A stretch of 18,496 nt of DNA from Candidatus Omnitrophota bacterium (GCA_028719045.1 JAQULD010000017.1:1-18496), one strand, 5' to 3'; positions 8,377 to 16,601 are shown, numbered from the stretch's first letter. A program made the numbers and translations. Notes: a model not told the origin generated them from the letters alone.

Positions 8377-8421
8377 CGCTTTGCGCCTTGCCTACCCGCC
8401 GGTAAACAAGGCGCAAAAGCG
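8377..8421. other. Strong stem-loop between rpsA and tyrS
   Basis: An inverted repeat has arms cgctttgcgccttg (8377-8390) and caaggcgcaaaagcg (8407-8421), giving 14 pairs with one bulged base and a 16-base spacer. It begins seven bases after the rpsA stop and ends 23 bases before the tyrS ATG. Read on the plus strand it is followed by TTTTT (8422-8426), which is the layout of an intrinsic terminator for antisense transcription. Read on the coding (minus) strand it is followed by TAAAAGCTTC, with no T-tract, so it is not a classical terminator for rpsA. On the coding-strand RNA it could protect the rpsA 3' end, tune the tyrS start or be a processing site. There is no evidence of a T-box. Confidence 0.75.
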
Positions 8422-8428
8422 TTTTTAG

Positions 8429-9982
8429 CTATATTTTAGCGGACAGGCCGATCTTTCCCTGTTCGATGTCTATCTTTATCACTTTTACCTTTATCTTATC
8501 TCCGGCTTTAAGATTCGCGACCATATCTTTATCGATCTCGCTGGAATAAATAAGGCCTTCCAGGTCAGGTTCGATCTTGACAAACACGCCGAAATCAGTG
8601 ATACTGGCGACTTCCACTTCTTCAAGCATGGTGTCCAAAGGATATTTTTTTGCGATTTCGCTCCAGGGATTAGGCTGAAGTTGTTTCAATCCTAAAGCGA
8701 TACGCTGATTCTGGCTGTCCATGGAAAGCACAACCGCCTCGATCTTTTGGCCTTTTTTCATTACATCCTGAGGATGGGAAATCCTTTTGGTCCAGGACAT
8801 ATCCGAAATATGCACCATTCCTTCGAGGTTTGAATCGAGTTCCACGAATACCCCGTATTTCGTGAATCCTTTGACCTTACCCTGCACTTTTGTTCCTTGA
8901 GGATATTTCGCTTCCGCGTCAATCCAGGGATTCTGTTCCAATTGCTTTAAACTGAGCGCGATCTTACGGGCTTCTTTGTCTACGCTTATGACCTGGGCTT
9001 CGATTGTATCCCCTATGGCGAATATTTCGCTCGGGTTATTGACCTTTTTGGTCCAGGAAAGCTCGGAAATGTGCGCGAGACCCTCTATTCCCTTATCCAG
9101 TTCGACAAAAACTCCGTATGGCATAATATTGACGATTTTGCCTTTGACCCGGGAACCCACGGTAAACTTGGTTTCAATATCCTGCCAGGGGTCCGGGAGC
9201 CTTTGTTTCAACCCTAAAGATATTTTATTGGTATCTTTATCCATGCTCAATATCATAACTTCGATCCTGTCACCCACAGCGACTACTTCCGAAGGATGAG
9301 CGACTTTAGACCAGGACATATCGGTGATATGTAAAAGCCCGTCCACTCCGCCTAAATCGATAAAAGCGCCAAAATCGGTTATGGCTTTTACTGTACCGGT
9401 ATAGATGCTCTTGGGCTTAAGTTCCTTCCATAACTTGTCTTTGACTTCATCCCTTTCCTTCTGTACCGCTTCCCTGCGGGAAACTATAATGCTGTATCTT
9501 AGTTTATTTACTTTGATGATCTTGAACTTAAACCTTTTGTTCAGGATATCTTTGTCGGAAGTGCCCTTAAAAGAAGAAAGCGAAGCGGGAAGGAAGCCTT
9601 CGATGCCCATGACATCCACGAGAAAACCGCCTTTAACTTTCTTTCCTATGCTTCCTTCCAGTAAAGTCCCGTCCTGATAATGCTGGACAACGGTATCCCA
9701 GCCCTGGATGCGGCGGGATTTTTCCCTGGATAAAGCGATTATCCCTGATTCGTCTTCTATGTTTTCGACAAAGAAATCGAGCTCTTTGCCGACTTCAAGC
9801 TCTTCTTTGCTGAATTCCGTTATAGCCACAAGCCCTTCGGACTTGAAACCAACGTCGATCAAAACCTCTTTGGACTTAAGCGAAACAATCTTGCCTTTGA
9901 CGATCTGGCCTTCCCTGACCATCTTAATGCTCTCATTATAGAGCTGTTCCAAACTCTCTTTAGTATCATTCGCATCAACCAT
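8429..9982 (-). CDS. rpsA: 30S ribosomal protein S1
   Basis: The 517-residue protein has six S1 (OB-fold) RNA-binding domains, at about residues 25-90, 105-175, 190-258, 275-345, 362-432 and 449-517. This is slightly shorter than the roughly 557-residue E. coli S1 and has the same domain count. The first two domains are divergent, as expected for the ribosome-docking part. Domains 3-5 carry the repeated core G-x-V-x-G-x-V, F-G-A/V-F-V-x-L, G-L-H-I-S-D/E-M/L-S-W. S1 holds mRNA on the 30S subunit and helps unfold structured leaders. The start at 9980-9982 has AAAGGG a short distance upstream, a plausible ribosome binding site. A 161-base gap separates it from plsC, which often neighbours rpsA in bacteria. 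The stop codon is next to a strong hairpin. Confidence 0.96.
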   Translation of the reverse strand: MVDANDTKESLEQLYNESIKMVREGQIVKGKIVSLKSKEVLIDVGFKSEGLVAITEFSKEELEVGKELDFFVENIEDESGIIALSREKSRRIQGWDTVVQHYQDGTLLEGSIGKKVKGGFLVDVMGIEGFLPASLSSFKGTSDKDILNKRFKFKIIKVNKLRYSIIVSRREAVQKERDEVKDKLWKELKPKSIYTGTVKAITDFGAFIDLGGVDGLLHITDMSWSKVAHPSEVVAVGDRIEVMILSMDKDTNKISLGLKQRLPDPWQDIETKFTVGSRVKGKIVNIMPYGVFVELDKGIEGLAHISELSWTKKVNNPSEIFAIGDTIEAQVISVDKEARKIALSLKQLEQNPWIDAEAKYPQGTKVQGKVKGFTKYGVFVELDSNLEGMVHISDMSWTKRISHPQDVMKKGQKIEAVVLSMDSQNQRIALGLKQLQPNPWSEIAKKYPLDTMLEEVEVASITDFGVFVKIEPDLEGLIYSSEIDKDMVANLKAGDKIKVKVIKIDIEQGKIGLSAKI

Positions 9983-10143
9983 TTTATTGTTCCCTTTCTT
10001 ATTTTTATTATTTTTTCATTAAACTGTATTTTTATACTACATAACCGGCTTTGAAAAACTACCCCCCTTCATAAAAAAATTTTTACGCAGCTGCTTTTGA
10101 ACAAACATAAAAACGAAAGTGTATTTAACTGGAATGGAAGGAT
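9983..10143. other. Longest gap (161 bases): AT-rich rpsA leader, promoter possible
   Basis: This is the largest gene-free stretch in the window. On the minus strand a TATAAA (plus 10031-10036) with TTTTCA upstream (plus 10052-10057, 15-base spacing) or GTTTTT (10054-10059, 17-base spacing) could form a weak sigma70-type promoter for rpsA, but neither fits consensus well. A purine run GAAAGGG near 9989-9996 is the likely rpsA ribosome binding site. A GCAGCTGC palindrome followed by an A5T7 run (around 10073-10095) is not a convincing terminator. An open frame through this region (10037-10243) starts inside plsC and looks accidental. I see no tRNA, small-RNA signature or repeat here. Confidence 0.4.
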
Positions 10144-10734
10144 TTAATTTGAACACGAAAGTTGCCTTATCTTTTTCATGATATTTTCGGCAATATCCTG
10201 ATAAGGCAACCCCCTTTCTATAGGAATTTGAGTTCCAAAACAAACAGATATCTTATGCGGGTGAATAAATTTAGAATGTTTTGGTAATGCTTTTTCAGAA
10301 CCTTTTATAAAGGCTGGTATAACCGGGACCCCAAGTTTTGCGGCTAAAAAACCTATTCCAGCGGAAGGCTCGCCAATCTGTCCTTCTTCCATGCGCTTTC
10401 CTTCAGGAAATAAAAGCAAACCTTTGCCTTCTTTAACCCGGCGCATCGCTTCTTTCATCGCGGAAAAATCAGCGGTTCCTCGTTTTACGGGGAACGCGCC
10501 CACAGCGTAAAGCCAATCCTTTAAGACAGGGACTAAAAATAAGTCATGGCGCGCCATATAGCCGAGTTTTCTCCTGCAGCTTGCGCCTACCACTAACGGG
10601 TCTAAATAACTGACGTGATTACTTGCCAGGATAAATCCCCCCTTCTTGGGAATATTTTCTACTCCGGTAATGCTTAACCTGAAAAAAATCTTGCTTAAAA
10701 TAAGTATCAGGGCTTTACAGACATCATGAAGCAT
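10144..10734 (-). CDS. plsC: 1-acyl-sn-glycerol-3-phosphate acyltransferase (PlsC family)
   Basis: This 196-residue membrane-associated acyltransferase is expected to add the second acyl chain to lysophosphatidate, giving phosphatidate for phospholipid synthesis. The catalytic HX4D motif is H40-V-S-Y-L-D45 in SNHVSYLD. The second motif reads FPEGKR (109-114), where most relatives have FPEGTR, so a Lys replaces the usual Thr. GVPVIPAF (135-142) is the fourth block of the family. An N-terminal hydrophobic stretch (about 8-20) could dip into the inner membrane. The gene overlaps the hexomutase by 11 bases upstream, and rpsA follows after a long gap. The plsC-rpsA adjacency is common in bacteria, but cmk, often found before plsC, is absent. 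Other PlsC-like acyltransferases acting on ornithine lipids or lipid A precursors cannot be excluded. Confidence 0.9.
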   Translation of the reverse strand: MLHDVCKALILILSKIFFRLSITGVENIPKKGGFILASNHVSYLDPLVVGASCRRKLGYMARHDLFLVPVLKDWLYAVGAFPVKRGTADFSAMKEAMRRVKEGKGLLLFPEGKRMEEGQIGEPSAGIGFLAAKLGVPVIPAFIKGSEKALPKHSKFIHPHKISVCFGTQIPIERGLPYQDIAENIMKKIRQLSCSN

Positions 10735-12109
10735 TATTTATAAAAGTTTGGCCAAACCGTATCAACTCTTTAGACTGGTTTAGTTTTTTTGATTCTGCGT
10801 AAATGCGCACTATAGGCTCGGTTCCGGAAGCCCTGAACATTAACCAGCTTTCGTCTTCGCAGATCAGTTTAATGCCGTCATAATCTTTTACCTGCACCAC
10901 TTTCTCACCCAGCAGCCTGCCCGGCAAATCCTGCTTTTTGAGATCGATCTGCTTATCCAGCTTCAGGTCGAAACGGAGGTAATAATACCTGCCGAACTGT
11001 TTTTCTGTTTCGTTCAGGATTTCCAGGATGTCCTTGTTACGGTATACCATCATCTCCAAAAGCAGGAGGCCAGCTACGCTCCCGTCTCTTTCAGGAATGT
11101 AACCCTTTACGCCCATTCCACCCGCTTCTTCCCCGCCTGTCAGGATATCTTCCGTTTCCATAAGGTTAGAGATATACTTGAACCCGACAGGGGTTTCGTA
11201 AAGTTTCACCTTAAGGAATTCGGCTATCTTATCGATCATGGTTGTTCCGGCAATGGTTTTTACTATGCCTCCTGACCATCCCCTGTCCTGGTGCAGATGC
11301 AGCGCTAAAAGCCCAAGTATTTTCTGAGGATGGATAAAAACCCCTCCGGGAGCTACCGCGGCGATCCTGTCAGCGTCGCCGTCAAGCGCTATGCCTAAAT
11401 TGAACTTTTCATTTTTCACGCGGTATTTCAATTCCTGTAAATTCTCTTCGATCGGCTCCGGGTGCCTGCCGCCGAAAGAAGGATTGATGGTATTGCGCAG
11501 GAAATCCAGTTTTATGCTTGAGCCTTTAAGTATTTGGGAAATATAACTGTCCCCGGCCCCGAACATGGAATCGACCAGGACCTTGAATTTTTTGTCCTTT
11601 ATCTTTTTGAAATCTATGTAAGAACGGATAAATTTAGCGTAATCTTCGATTAAGTCTTCAACTGCTATCGAGCCGGACTTTCCGGCTGTCTCTTTGACCG
11701 GAGTTTTTCCAAGTAATTTCTCCACTTCAGCGGTGACTTCCGGGCCGGCCGCTCCTCCTGAAGGCGTCTTGATCTTAAATCCGTTGTATTCTCCGGGATT
11801 ATGCGAAGCCGTGATCATAATGCCTAAATCAAGGCCGCGGGATTTTACGGCAAAGCTTAGTGTAGGCGTTGGCACCGCTTTATCGGAAAGGACAACTTCA
11901 TTCCCGTTGTTCTTAAGCACTTCCGCCGCGGCTCTGGCGAATTTATCCGAAAGAAAACGGGTATCATATGCTACAGCTATTTTTTTGCCTTTTCCCAGAT
12001 AATCCGCCACCGCCTGAGAAACGATCTTTAAATTTTGGAAAGTATAAGTGTCCGCTATGACGCCTCTCCATCCGTCCGTTCCGAACTTAATTATTGATTT
12101 TTCCTGCAT
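10724..12109 (-). CDS. Phosphoglucomutase/phosphomannomutase family (alpha-D-phosphohexomutase)
   Basis: The 461-residue enzyme belongs to the alpha-D-phosphohexomutases, which move phosphate between C6 and C1 of hexoses. The four active-site elements are in order. The phosphoserine loop is TASHNP with S102, the metal-binding loop is DGDADR (243-248), the sugar-binding loop is GGEEAGG (325-331) and the phosphate-binding loop is RASGTEP (426-432). It starts with FGTDGWRG (9-16), the usual N-terminal motif. GEEAGG rather than the GEQSGH of GlmM argues against phosphoglucosamine mutase. Whether it prefers glucose or mannose is not settled by the motifs. The downstream RmlA needs glucose-1-phosphate and ManC needs mannose-1-phosphate, so a dual-specificity enzyme would serve both. 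It overlaps rpe by 23 bases and plsC by 11. Confidence 0.9.
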   Translation of the reverse strand: MQEKSIIKFGTDGWRGVIADTYTFQNLKIVSQAVADYLGKGKKIAVAYDTRFLSDKFARAAAEVLKNNGNEVVLSDKAVPTPTLSFAVKSRGLDLGIMITASHNPGEYNGFKIKTPSGGAAGPEVTAEVEKLLGKTPVKETAGKSGSIAVEDLIEDYAKFIRSYIDFKKIKDKKFKVLVDSMFGAGDSYISQILKGSSIKLDFLRNTINPSFGGRHPEPIEENLQELKYRVKNEKFNLGIALDGDADRIAAVAPGGVFIHPQKILGLLALHLHQDRGWSGGIVKTIAGTTMIDKIAEFLKVKLYETPVGFKYISNLMETEDILTGGEEAGGMGVKGYIPERDGSVAGLLLLEMMVYRNKDILEILNETEKQFGRYYYLRFDLKLDKQIDLKKQDLPGRLLGEKVVQVKDYDGIKLICEDESWLMFRASGTEPIVRIYAESKKLNQSKELIRFGQTFINNAS

Positions 12110-12743
12110 TTTTTAACCTTTCTATCGCTTTCTTCTTGTTCTTAGCCCCGAAAATATAAGAACCCGCCGCAAGAACGTTCGCGCCGCAAGCCACGACTTG
12201 TTTCGCTGTTTGATCGTTAATCCCTCCGTCAATGGCTATATCTCCGGAGAATAACGAACGCAGTTCCTTTATTTTCGGCAAAACTCCGGAGATGAACGCC
12301 TGGCCGCCAAAACCGGGGTTTACCGTCATAACCAGGACAAAATCCGAATGGCTTAAGATACCCTTGATTTTGTTTAAAGGGGTAGCCGGATTCAAAGATA
12401 CTCCCACCCTAACGCCAAGTTTCCTTAAACGCGAGGCTTCTTTTTTAAAAGCCGCCGGGGTTATTGTCTCGATATGCAGGGTCAGCATGTCGCTTCCCGA
12501 CTGTAAAAATCTATCCGTGTATTTAAGCGGATTATCGATCATCAAATGCACATCCAAAGGCAGTTTTGTCACCTTCCTTATGTATTTGACCACGGCCGGA
12601 CCAATAGTTAAGTTCGGCACAAAATGGCCGTCCATGACATCTATATGGATCATGTCCGCGCCGGATGATTCCACTTCTTTTATTTCTTTCCCGAGACGGC
12701 TGAAATCAGCGGATAAAATAGAAGGAGCTATTTTTAAGGTCAT
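12087..12743 (-). CDS. rpe: Ribulose-phosphate 3-epimerase
   Basis: This TIM-barrel enzyme interconverts ribulose-5-phosphate and xylulose-5-phosphate in the pentose phosphate pathway. The 218-residue length is standard. It begins with IAPSILSADFSRLG (5-18) and has the metal ligands H33 and D35 in MIHIDVMDGHFVPN, H66 in DVHLMIDNP, and D172 in IDGGIN. MTVNPGFGGQAF (139-150) is the flexible active-site loop and GSYIF (194-198) is near the phosphate-binding end. The start codon overlaps the nadD stop in an ATGA arrangement, so translation is probably coupled. The 3' end overlaps the hexomutase by 23 bases. It is far smaller than a fusion and shows no change in the catalytic Asp pair (D35/D172), so activity is expected. 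Confidence 0.96.
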   Translation of the reverse strand: MTLKIAPSILSADFSRLGKEIKEVESSGADMIHIDVMDGHFVPNLTIGPAVVKYIRKVTKLPLDVHLMIDNPLKYTDRFLQSGSDMLTLHIETITPAAFKKEASRLRKLGVRVGVSLNPATPLNKIKGILSHSDFVLVMTVNPGFGGQAFISGVLPKIKELRSLFSGDIAIDGGINDQTAKQVVACGANVLAAGSYIFGAKNKKKAIERLKNAGKINN

Positions 12744-13306
12744 TTGTAAAGGTTATGCTTCTTAATAAATTTATAAACCGCATCAGGTACCAGGTAACGG
12801 AAAGACTTATTCGTTTTTACGCAATTCCTGACCTCAAACGCGGAAACATCCACCGCTCTTATCGCCACGGTGGAAATATATGACGGTATTTCCTCCAGGG
12901 GATAGCCGGGGCGCGTCGCGACCACGAATTTCACTATTCTTAGTATCTCTTTAAGGTCTTTCCAGTCTTTGAGGTACCTAAGCAGGTCTGAGCCGGTAAT
13001 GAAATAAAGTTCTTTTTTCGGGAAACTTTTCCTGAACTCCCGTATGGTTTCGATCGTGTAAGAAACCCCTTTTCTTTTTATTTCCGTGTCCGAAACAGAA
13101 AAATGCTTATTTCCCCTGATAGCCAGTTTTATCATGGCGTACCTTGCCTTAGCGGACGCCACGTGGGAATTCTTTTTATGGGGCGCCAGATACGTCGGGA
13201 CAAAAACTATTTTTTGCAAACCCAGCTTCTCCCTTGCTTCTTCAGCCAGGATCAAGTGGCCAAGGTGGATCGGGTTGAATGTCCCTCCAAGTATGCCTAT
13301 TTTCAT
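12740..13306 (-). CDS. nadD: Nicotinate-nucleotide adenylyltransferase
   Basis: NadD adenylates nicotinate mononucleotide to deamido-NAD, a late step in NAD synthesis. The 188-residue protein starts with the nucleotidyltransferase motif GGTFNPIHLGHL (7-18), which contains HxGH. VPTYLAPHKK (36-45), SYTIETI (82-88), FITGSDLL (102-109) and WKDL (115-118) match the NadD family. The usual C-terminal ISSTxIR is here VSAFEVR (154-160), a mild divergence in the nucleotide-binding end. YLVPDAVYKFI (171-181) closes the fold. It starts 16 bases after proA and ends in a four-base overlap with rpe. proB-proA-nadD is a common bacterial order, but rsfS, which often follows nadD, is not present here. Confidence 0.94.
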   Translation of the reverse strand: MKIGILGGTFNPIHLGHLILAEEAREKLGLQKIVFVPTYLAPHKKNSHVASAKARYAMIKLAIRGNKHFSVSDTEIKRKGVSYTIETIREFRKSFPKKELYFITGSDLLRYLKDWKDLKEILRIVKFVVATRPGYPLEEIPSYISTVAIRAVDVSAFEVRNCVKTNKSFRYLVPDAVYKFIKKHNLYK

Positions 13307-13322
13307 ATTTTCAATTTGCCTG

Positions 13323-14579
13323 TTAGCCCCTTACCTGGCCGCTGCCGAAAACCATGTATTTGTATGTAGTAAGTTCTTCCAGCGCCATCGGGCCTCTTGC
13401 GTGCAATTTATCCGTTGAAATACCGATCTCCGCTCCCATCCCGAATTCAAAACCGTCGGTAAACCTGGTAGAGGCGTTTACGTAAACACAGGCGGAATCC
13501 ACCTGCTTCAAGAAATCAAGCGCGTTTTCGTAATTTTGCGTTACTATGGTATCGGAATGATGCGACCCGTAAAAATTAATATGGTCGACGCTTTCTTTCA
13601 AGCTTTCCACCACTTTAACGGAAAGTATCAAATCAAGGTATTCCGTGGCGTAGTCTTTTTCTGTGGCGATTTTGACGTCTTTGCCCATTTTCTGGGTGAA
13701 GGGGCATCCCCTGATCTCAACTCCGGCCTTCTGAAAAGTTTTTATCATCTGCGGCAGGAATTTGAGCGCGATATCTTTATGCACAAGCATGCTTTCCATT
13801 GCGTTACATACCCCCGGACGCTGGACTTTGGCGTTAAAGCAGATTTTCCTGGCCATTTCAAGGTCAGCCCATTTATCCACATAGACGTGGCAGATGCCCT
13901 TGTAATGTTTAATCACCGGGATGCGGGAGGCGCTGGTTACTTTGTTTATCAATCCTTCCCCCCCTCTTGGCATAACTACGTCGATATAACCGGAAAGCTT
14001 TAAAAGCTCATCGACCGCGCGCCTGTCTTGAGTCGCGATCATATTTATCATAGCTTCAGGGACTTTGTATTTTTTAAGCACAGCCTTTAGTGTTTCATAA
14101 ATAGCGAGGTTGGAATGCATTGCCTCGCTCCCCCCCCTCAAGATCACGCTGTTGCCGGATTTAAAACACAGGCCTATGCAATCGGATGTGACATTCGGCC
14201 GGGACTCGTAAATGATCGCGATAACTCCGATCGGAACCCGCACTTTATGTATCCACAGGCCGTTAGGCCTTCTCCAGGCCTTTATCACTTCACCGACAGG
14301 ATCGGAAAGTTTGGCGATCTCAGACAAGGATTGCGCCATTTGGCTTATTCTTTTTTCGTCAAGGGCAAGCCTGTCGATAAACGCCTTGGCAAGCTTTCCC
14401 GCTTTCGCTTTTTTCAGGTCCTTCTTATTTTCCGCGAGAATAAAGCTCTTTTTCTCAATTAAAGAAGACGCCATGTCTTTAAGGATCTTATCCTTGATAT
14501 CCGAAGAAATTGTCAGCGCTCCGCGGCTGGCTTCCTGCGCCTGTCTGGCAATATCTGTAAGTTCCTGTTTTAAGCCCAT
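13323..14579 (-). CDS. proA: Gamma-glutamyl phosphate reductase
   Basis: ProA reduces gamma-glutamyl phosphate to glutamate-5-semialdehyde with NADPH, the second step in proline synthesis. It is an aldehyde dehydrogenase-fold protein of 418 residues, the usual length. YESRPNVTSD (124-133) and KSGNSVILRGGSEA (140-153) are the cofactor-side signatures. The catalytic Cys is C258 in PGVCNAMESMLVH, where most relatives read CNALETLLVH. RFTDGFEFGMGAEIGIST near residue 375 is another family block. The gene starts 15 bases after proB and is followed after 16 bases by nadD, so it is part of the proB-proA pair and probably co-transcribed from the rplU promoter. Confidence 0.96.
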   Translation of the reverse strand: MGLKQELTDIARQAQEASRGALTISSDIKDKILKDMASSLIEKKSFILAENKKDLKKAKAGKLAKAFIDRLALDEKRISQMAQSLSEIAKLSDPVGEVIKAWRRPNGLWIHKVRVPIGVIAIIYESRPNVTSDCIGLCFKSGNSVILRGGSEAMHSNLAIYETLKAVLKKYKVPEAMINMIATQDRRAVDELLKLSGYIDVVMPRGGEGLINKVTSASRIPVIKHYKGICHVYVDKWADLEMARKICFNAKVQRPGVCNAMESMLVHKDIALKFLPQMIKTFQKAGVEIRGCPFTQKMGKDVKIATEKDYATEYLDLILSVKVVESLKESVDHINFYGSHHSDTIVTQNYENALDFLKQVDSACVYVNASTRFTDGFEFGMGAEIGISTDKLHARGPMALEELTTYKYMVFGSGQVRG

Positions 14580-14594
14580 AGCAACCTCTTGGAT

Positions 14595-15659
14595 TTACAA
14601 AATCACTATATTATCGCAATGAATTATCTCTTTATGGTAACGCACGCCTTTTATCTTTTCCAGCTTGCCGCTTGAAAGGCAGATTTTTCCTCTGGCAAAT
14701 TCATTGCCGAGGCTGTCGGAAATGCTGATCACTTCCCCTTCATCAAAATCCCCTTTTACGGCGTTAATCCCCACGGAAAGAAGGCTTTTATTATTTAAAA
14801 GGGCTTTTTTTGCGCCTTCATCGACCATGATTGTTCCTTTAGGCTTTGTGCCGAAAGCGATCCAACGCTGCCGGGCATCCATGGCTTTTTTAGGCAGGAA
14901 AAGCGTGCCGTTGTGTTCCGGGGCTTCCATTGCCAGGCGGATAATGTCCTTTTTTCCGCCGTTGGCGATCACGCAGGGAATCCCTGAATCAACGGCTATG
15001 CGCGCGGCTTCGATCTTGGTGATCATTCCGCCTACGCATGTTTTTCTGGTCGAAGGACAGGCAAGGGCCTTTATTTCCGGGGTTATATTATCGACCACGG
15101 GTATAACCTTCTTTTCCCTGTCAAGCAGCCCGTCCACATCCGAGAGTATTATTAAAAATTCCGCTGAGACCAAACTTGACACGAGCGCGGAAAGCCGGTC
15201 ATTATCGCCGAACTTAATCTCTGAGGTTGAAACCGTGTCGTTCTCATTGATTATCGGCACTACACCAAGCTGCAAGAGCCTGGAAAGGGTGTTCTTGGCG
15301 TTTAAATAACGGCCGCGTTCGTTAAAATCTTCCCAGGTCAAAAGCACCTGCCCGCACTCAAATCCCAACTTATGAAAAACCCTGTTGTACTCAGACATCA
15401 GGAAATGCTGTCCGACTGAAGCGGTGGCCTGAAGGCTGGATAAATCTTTCGGCCGGGAATTTAACTTTAAGATCGACATCCCAACGGCGATAGCCCCGGA
15501 TGAAACAAGAAGCACCCGCGTGTTGTTTTTAAAAAGCCAGGCTACCTGGGAAGCTATATTATCTATTTTCGCAGCATCCAGGCCTTTTCCTTCTGAACAC
15601 AGGAAACTGCTCCCTATTTTTACGACAATTTTTTTATAACTTCTTCCTGATTCCTTCAA
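14595..15659 (-). CDS. proB: Glutamate 5-kinase
   Basis: ProB phosphorylates glutamate at the gamma-carboxyl, the first and normally proline-inhibited step of proline synthesis. The amino-acid kinase domain shows VVKIGSSFL (12-20), SSGAIAVG (53-60), INENDTVST (137-145), FGDNDRLSALV (150-160), LSDVDGL (172-178) and GGMITKIEAA (210-219). A C-terminal PUA domain covers roughly 275-354, so this is the long bacterial form. The start is a TTG at 15657-15659. It is backed by a GGAGG six bases upstream, inside the end of obgE, and no ATG or GTG lies in the frame before the KIGSS motif. The gene overlaps obgE by 26 bases. The rare start codon may set a lower expression level relative to its operon partners. 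Confidence 0.95.
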   Translation of the reverse strand: MKESGRSYKKIVVKIGSSFLCSEGKGLDAAKIDNIASQVAWLFKNNTRVLLVSSGAIAVGMSILKLNSRPKDLSSLQATASVGQHFLMSEYNRVFHKLGFECGQVLLTWEDFNERGRYLNAKNTLSRLLQLGVVPIINENDTVSTSEIKFGDNDRLSALVSSLVSAEFLIILSDVDGLLDREKKVIPVVDNITPEIKALACPSTRKTCVGGMITKIEAARIAVDSGIPCVIANGGKKDIIRLAMEAPEHNGTLFLPKKAMDARQRWIAFGTKPKGTIMVDEGAKKALLNNKSLLSVGINAVKGDFDEGEVISISDSLGNEFARGKICLSSGKLEKIKGVRYHKEIIHCDNIVIL

Positions 15660-16587
15660 TTAAATCCTCCAACCCGGTCTTCTGCAGGGCAGATATAGGA
15701 TAAACCTTCTTTTTTATTTTGGATTTGAAATTTTTCAGGTTTTTTGCGCTTTCCTCCAGGTCCATTTTGTTGGCGACGATAAGCTGGGGCTTGCTATAAA
15801 CATCCTTGCTGTAGGACTTAAGCTCGCGGTTTATAGTTTTGTAATCCTCCAAGGGGTCGCGGCCCTCAAATCCTGACATATCGATCAAATGAATAAGGAT
15901 TTTCGTGCGCTCCACATGCTTTAGGAAATCATGTCCTAACCCCCTGCCGCTGGAAGCGCCTTCTATTAGGCCCGGGATATCGGCAATGATAAAGGATTCA
16001 TCTCTTTCCCCGACTACCCCTAAAATAGGTGATAATGTGGTAAATGGGTATGGGGCTATTTTAGGGCGCGCGTTGGAAATAGCCGATATAAGCGTGGATT
16101 TGCCGGCGTTAGGAAAGCCTACCATTCCCACATCCGCGATAAGCTTCAGGTCGAGCAGCAGGTTTCTTTCCTCGCCAATTACTCCCGGCGTAGGCTCCAT
16201 TCTGTGCTTATTTCCTATCCCGCCTTTGCCGCCGCGGGCGACGATCAGTTCCTGTCCGTCGTGATCCAGGCTGCCCAATACGCAATCTTTATCCGCGTCT
16301 TTTACGATAACCCCGCAGGGGACACGCACAATCATATCTGGAGAGCTTTTTCCGGTCATATCGTTACCGGAGCCGTGTTCCCCTTTATGGCCGTAAAAAT
16401 GGCGGTTAAATTTAAAATCCATAAGGGTGCGCAGGTTCCTGTTCGCTCTCAGGATAATATTCGCGCCTTTTCCTCCATCTCCGCCGTCAGGAATACCTTG
16501 ACGGGTGTATTTGTCGCGGTATATGCTGCGGCAGCCGTTCCCGCCGTTCCCGCCTTTAACATAAATTTTTGCGCTGTCAATGAACAT
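15634..16587 (-). CDS. obgE: Obg GTPase (ribosome assembly), no C-terminal OCT domain
   Basis: Obg is an essential GTPase involved in large-subunit assembly and stress responses. The 317-residue protein begins with the glycine-rich Obg domain (FIDSAKIYVKGGNGGNGC at 2-19 and PDGGDGGKGANI at 33-44). The G domain follows with G1 GFPNAGKST (157-165), the switch I region YPFTT (180-184), G3 DIPGLIEGAS (203-212), G4 NKMD (273-276) and G5 SALQ (299-302). It ends soon after G5, so the OCT or long acidic tail of some relatives is missing; many Obg proteins are also short. It begins 14 bases after rplU with no clear Shine-Dalgarno, suggesting coupled translation. The usual rpmA gene between rplU and obgE is absent. 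Confidence 0.96.
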   Translation of the reverse strand: MFIDSAKIYVKGGNGGNGCRSIYRDKYTRQGIPDGGDGGKGANIILRANRNLRTLMDFKFNRHFYGHKGEHGSGNDMTGKSSPDMIVRVPCGVIVKDADKDCVLGSLDHDGQELIVARGGKGGIGNKHRMEPTPGVIGEERNLLLDLKLIADVGMVGFPNAGKSTLISAISNARPKIAPYPFTTLSPILGVVGERDESFIIADIPGLIEGASSGRGLGHDFLKHVERTKILIHLIDMSGFEGRDPLEDYKTINRELKSYSKDVYSKPQLIVANKMDLEESAKNLKNFKSKIKKKVYPISALQKTGLEDLIEGIRKKL

Positions 16588-16601
16588 ATTGATTTATGAG
16601 A

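Noticed and set aside
8354..8416. Longer tyrS start at TTG 8414-8416
   Set aside because: The extra 21 residues are unlike TyrS, fall in the hairpin and lack a ribosome binding site.
8377..8421. Hairpin as a Rho-independent terminator of rpsA or a T-box for tyrS
   Set aside because: No T-run follows it on the coding strand, and no T-box specifier or antiterminator pattern is visible.
10037..10243. 68-residue frame reading through the plsC 3' end into the plsC-rpsA gap
   Set aside because: It overlaps plsC in another frame, has no ribosome binding site or recognisable motif, and its tail is the AT-rich leader. Likely accidental.
14665..15309. 214-residue plus-strand open frame
   Set aside because: It lies wholly antisense to proB, with no start signal or family resemblance. 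It is a codon-bias shadow, as are the other plus-strand frames, for example 12232-12765.
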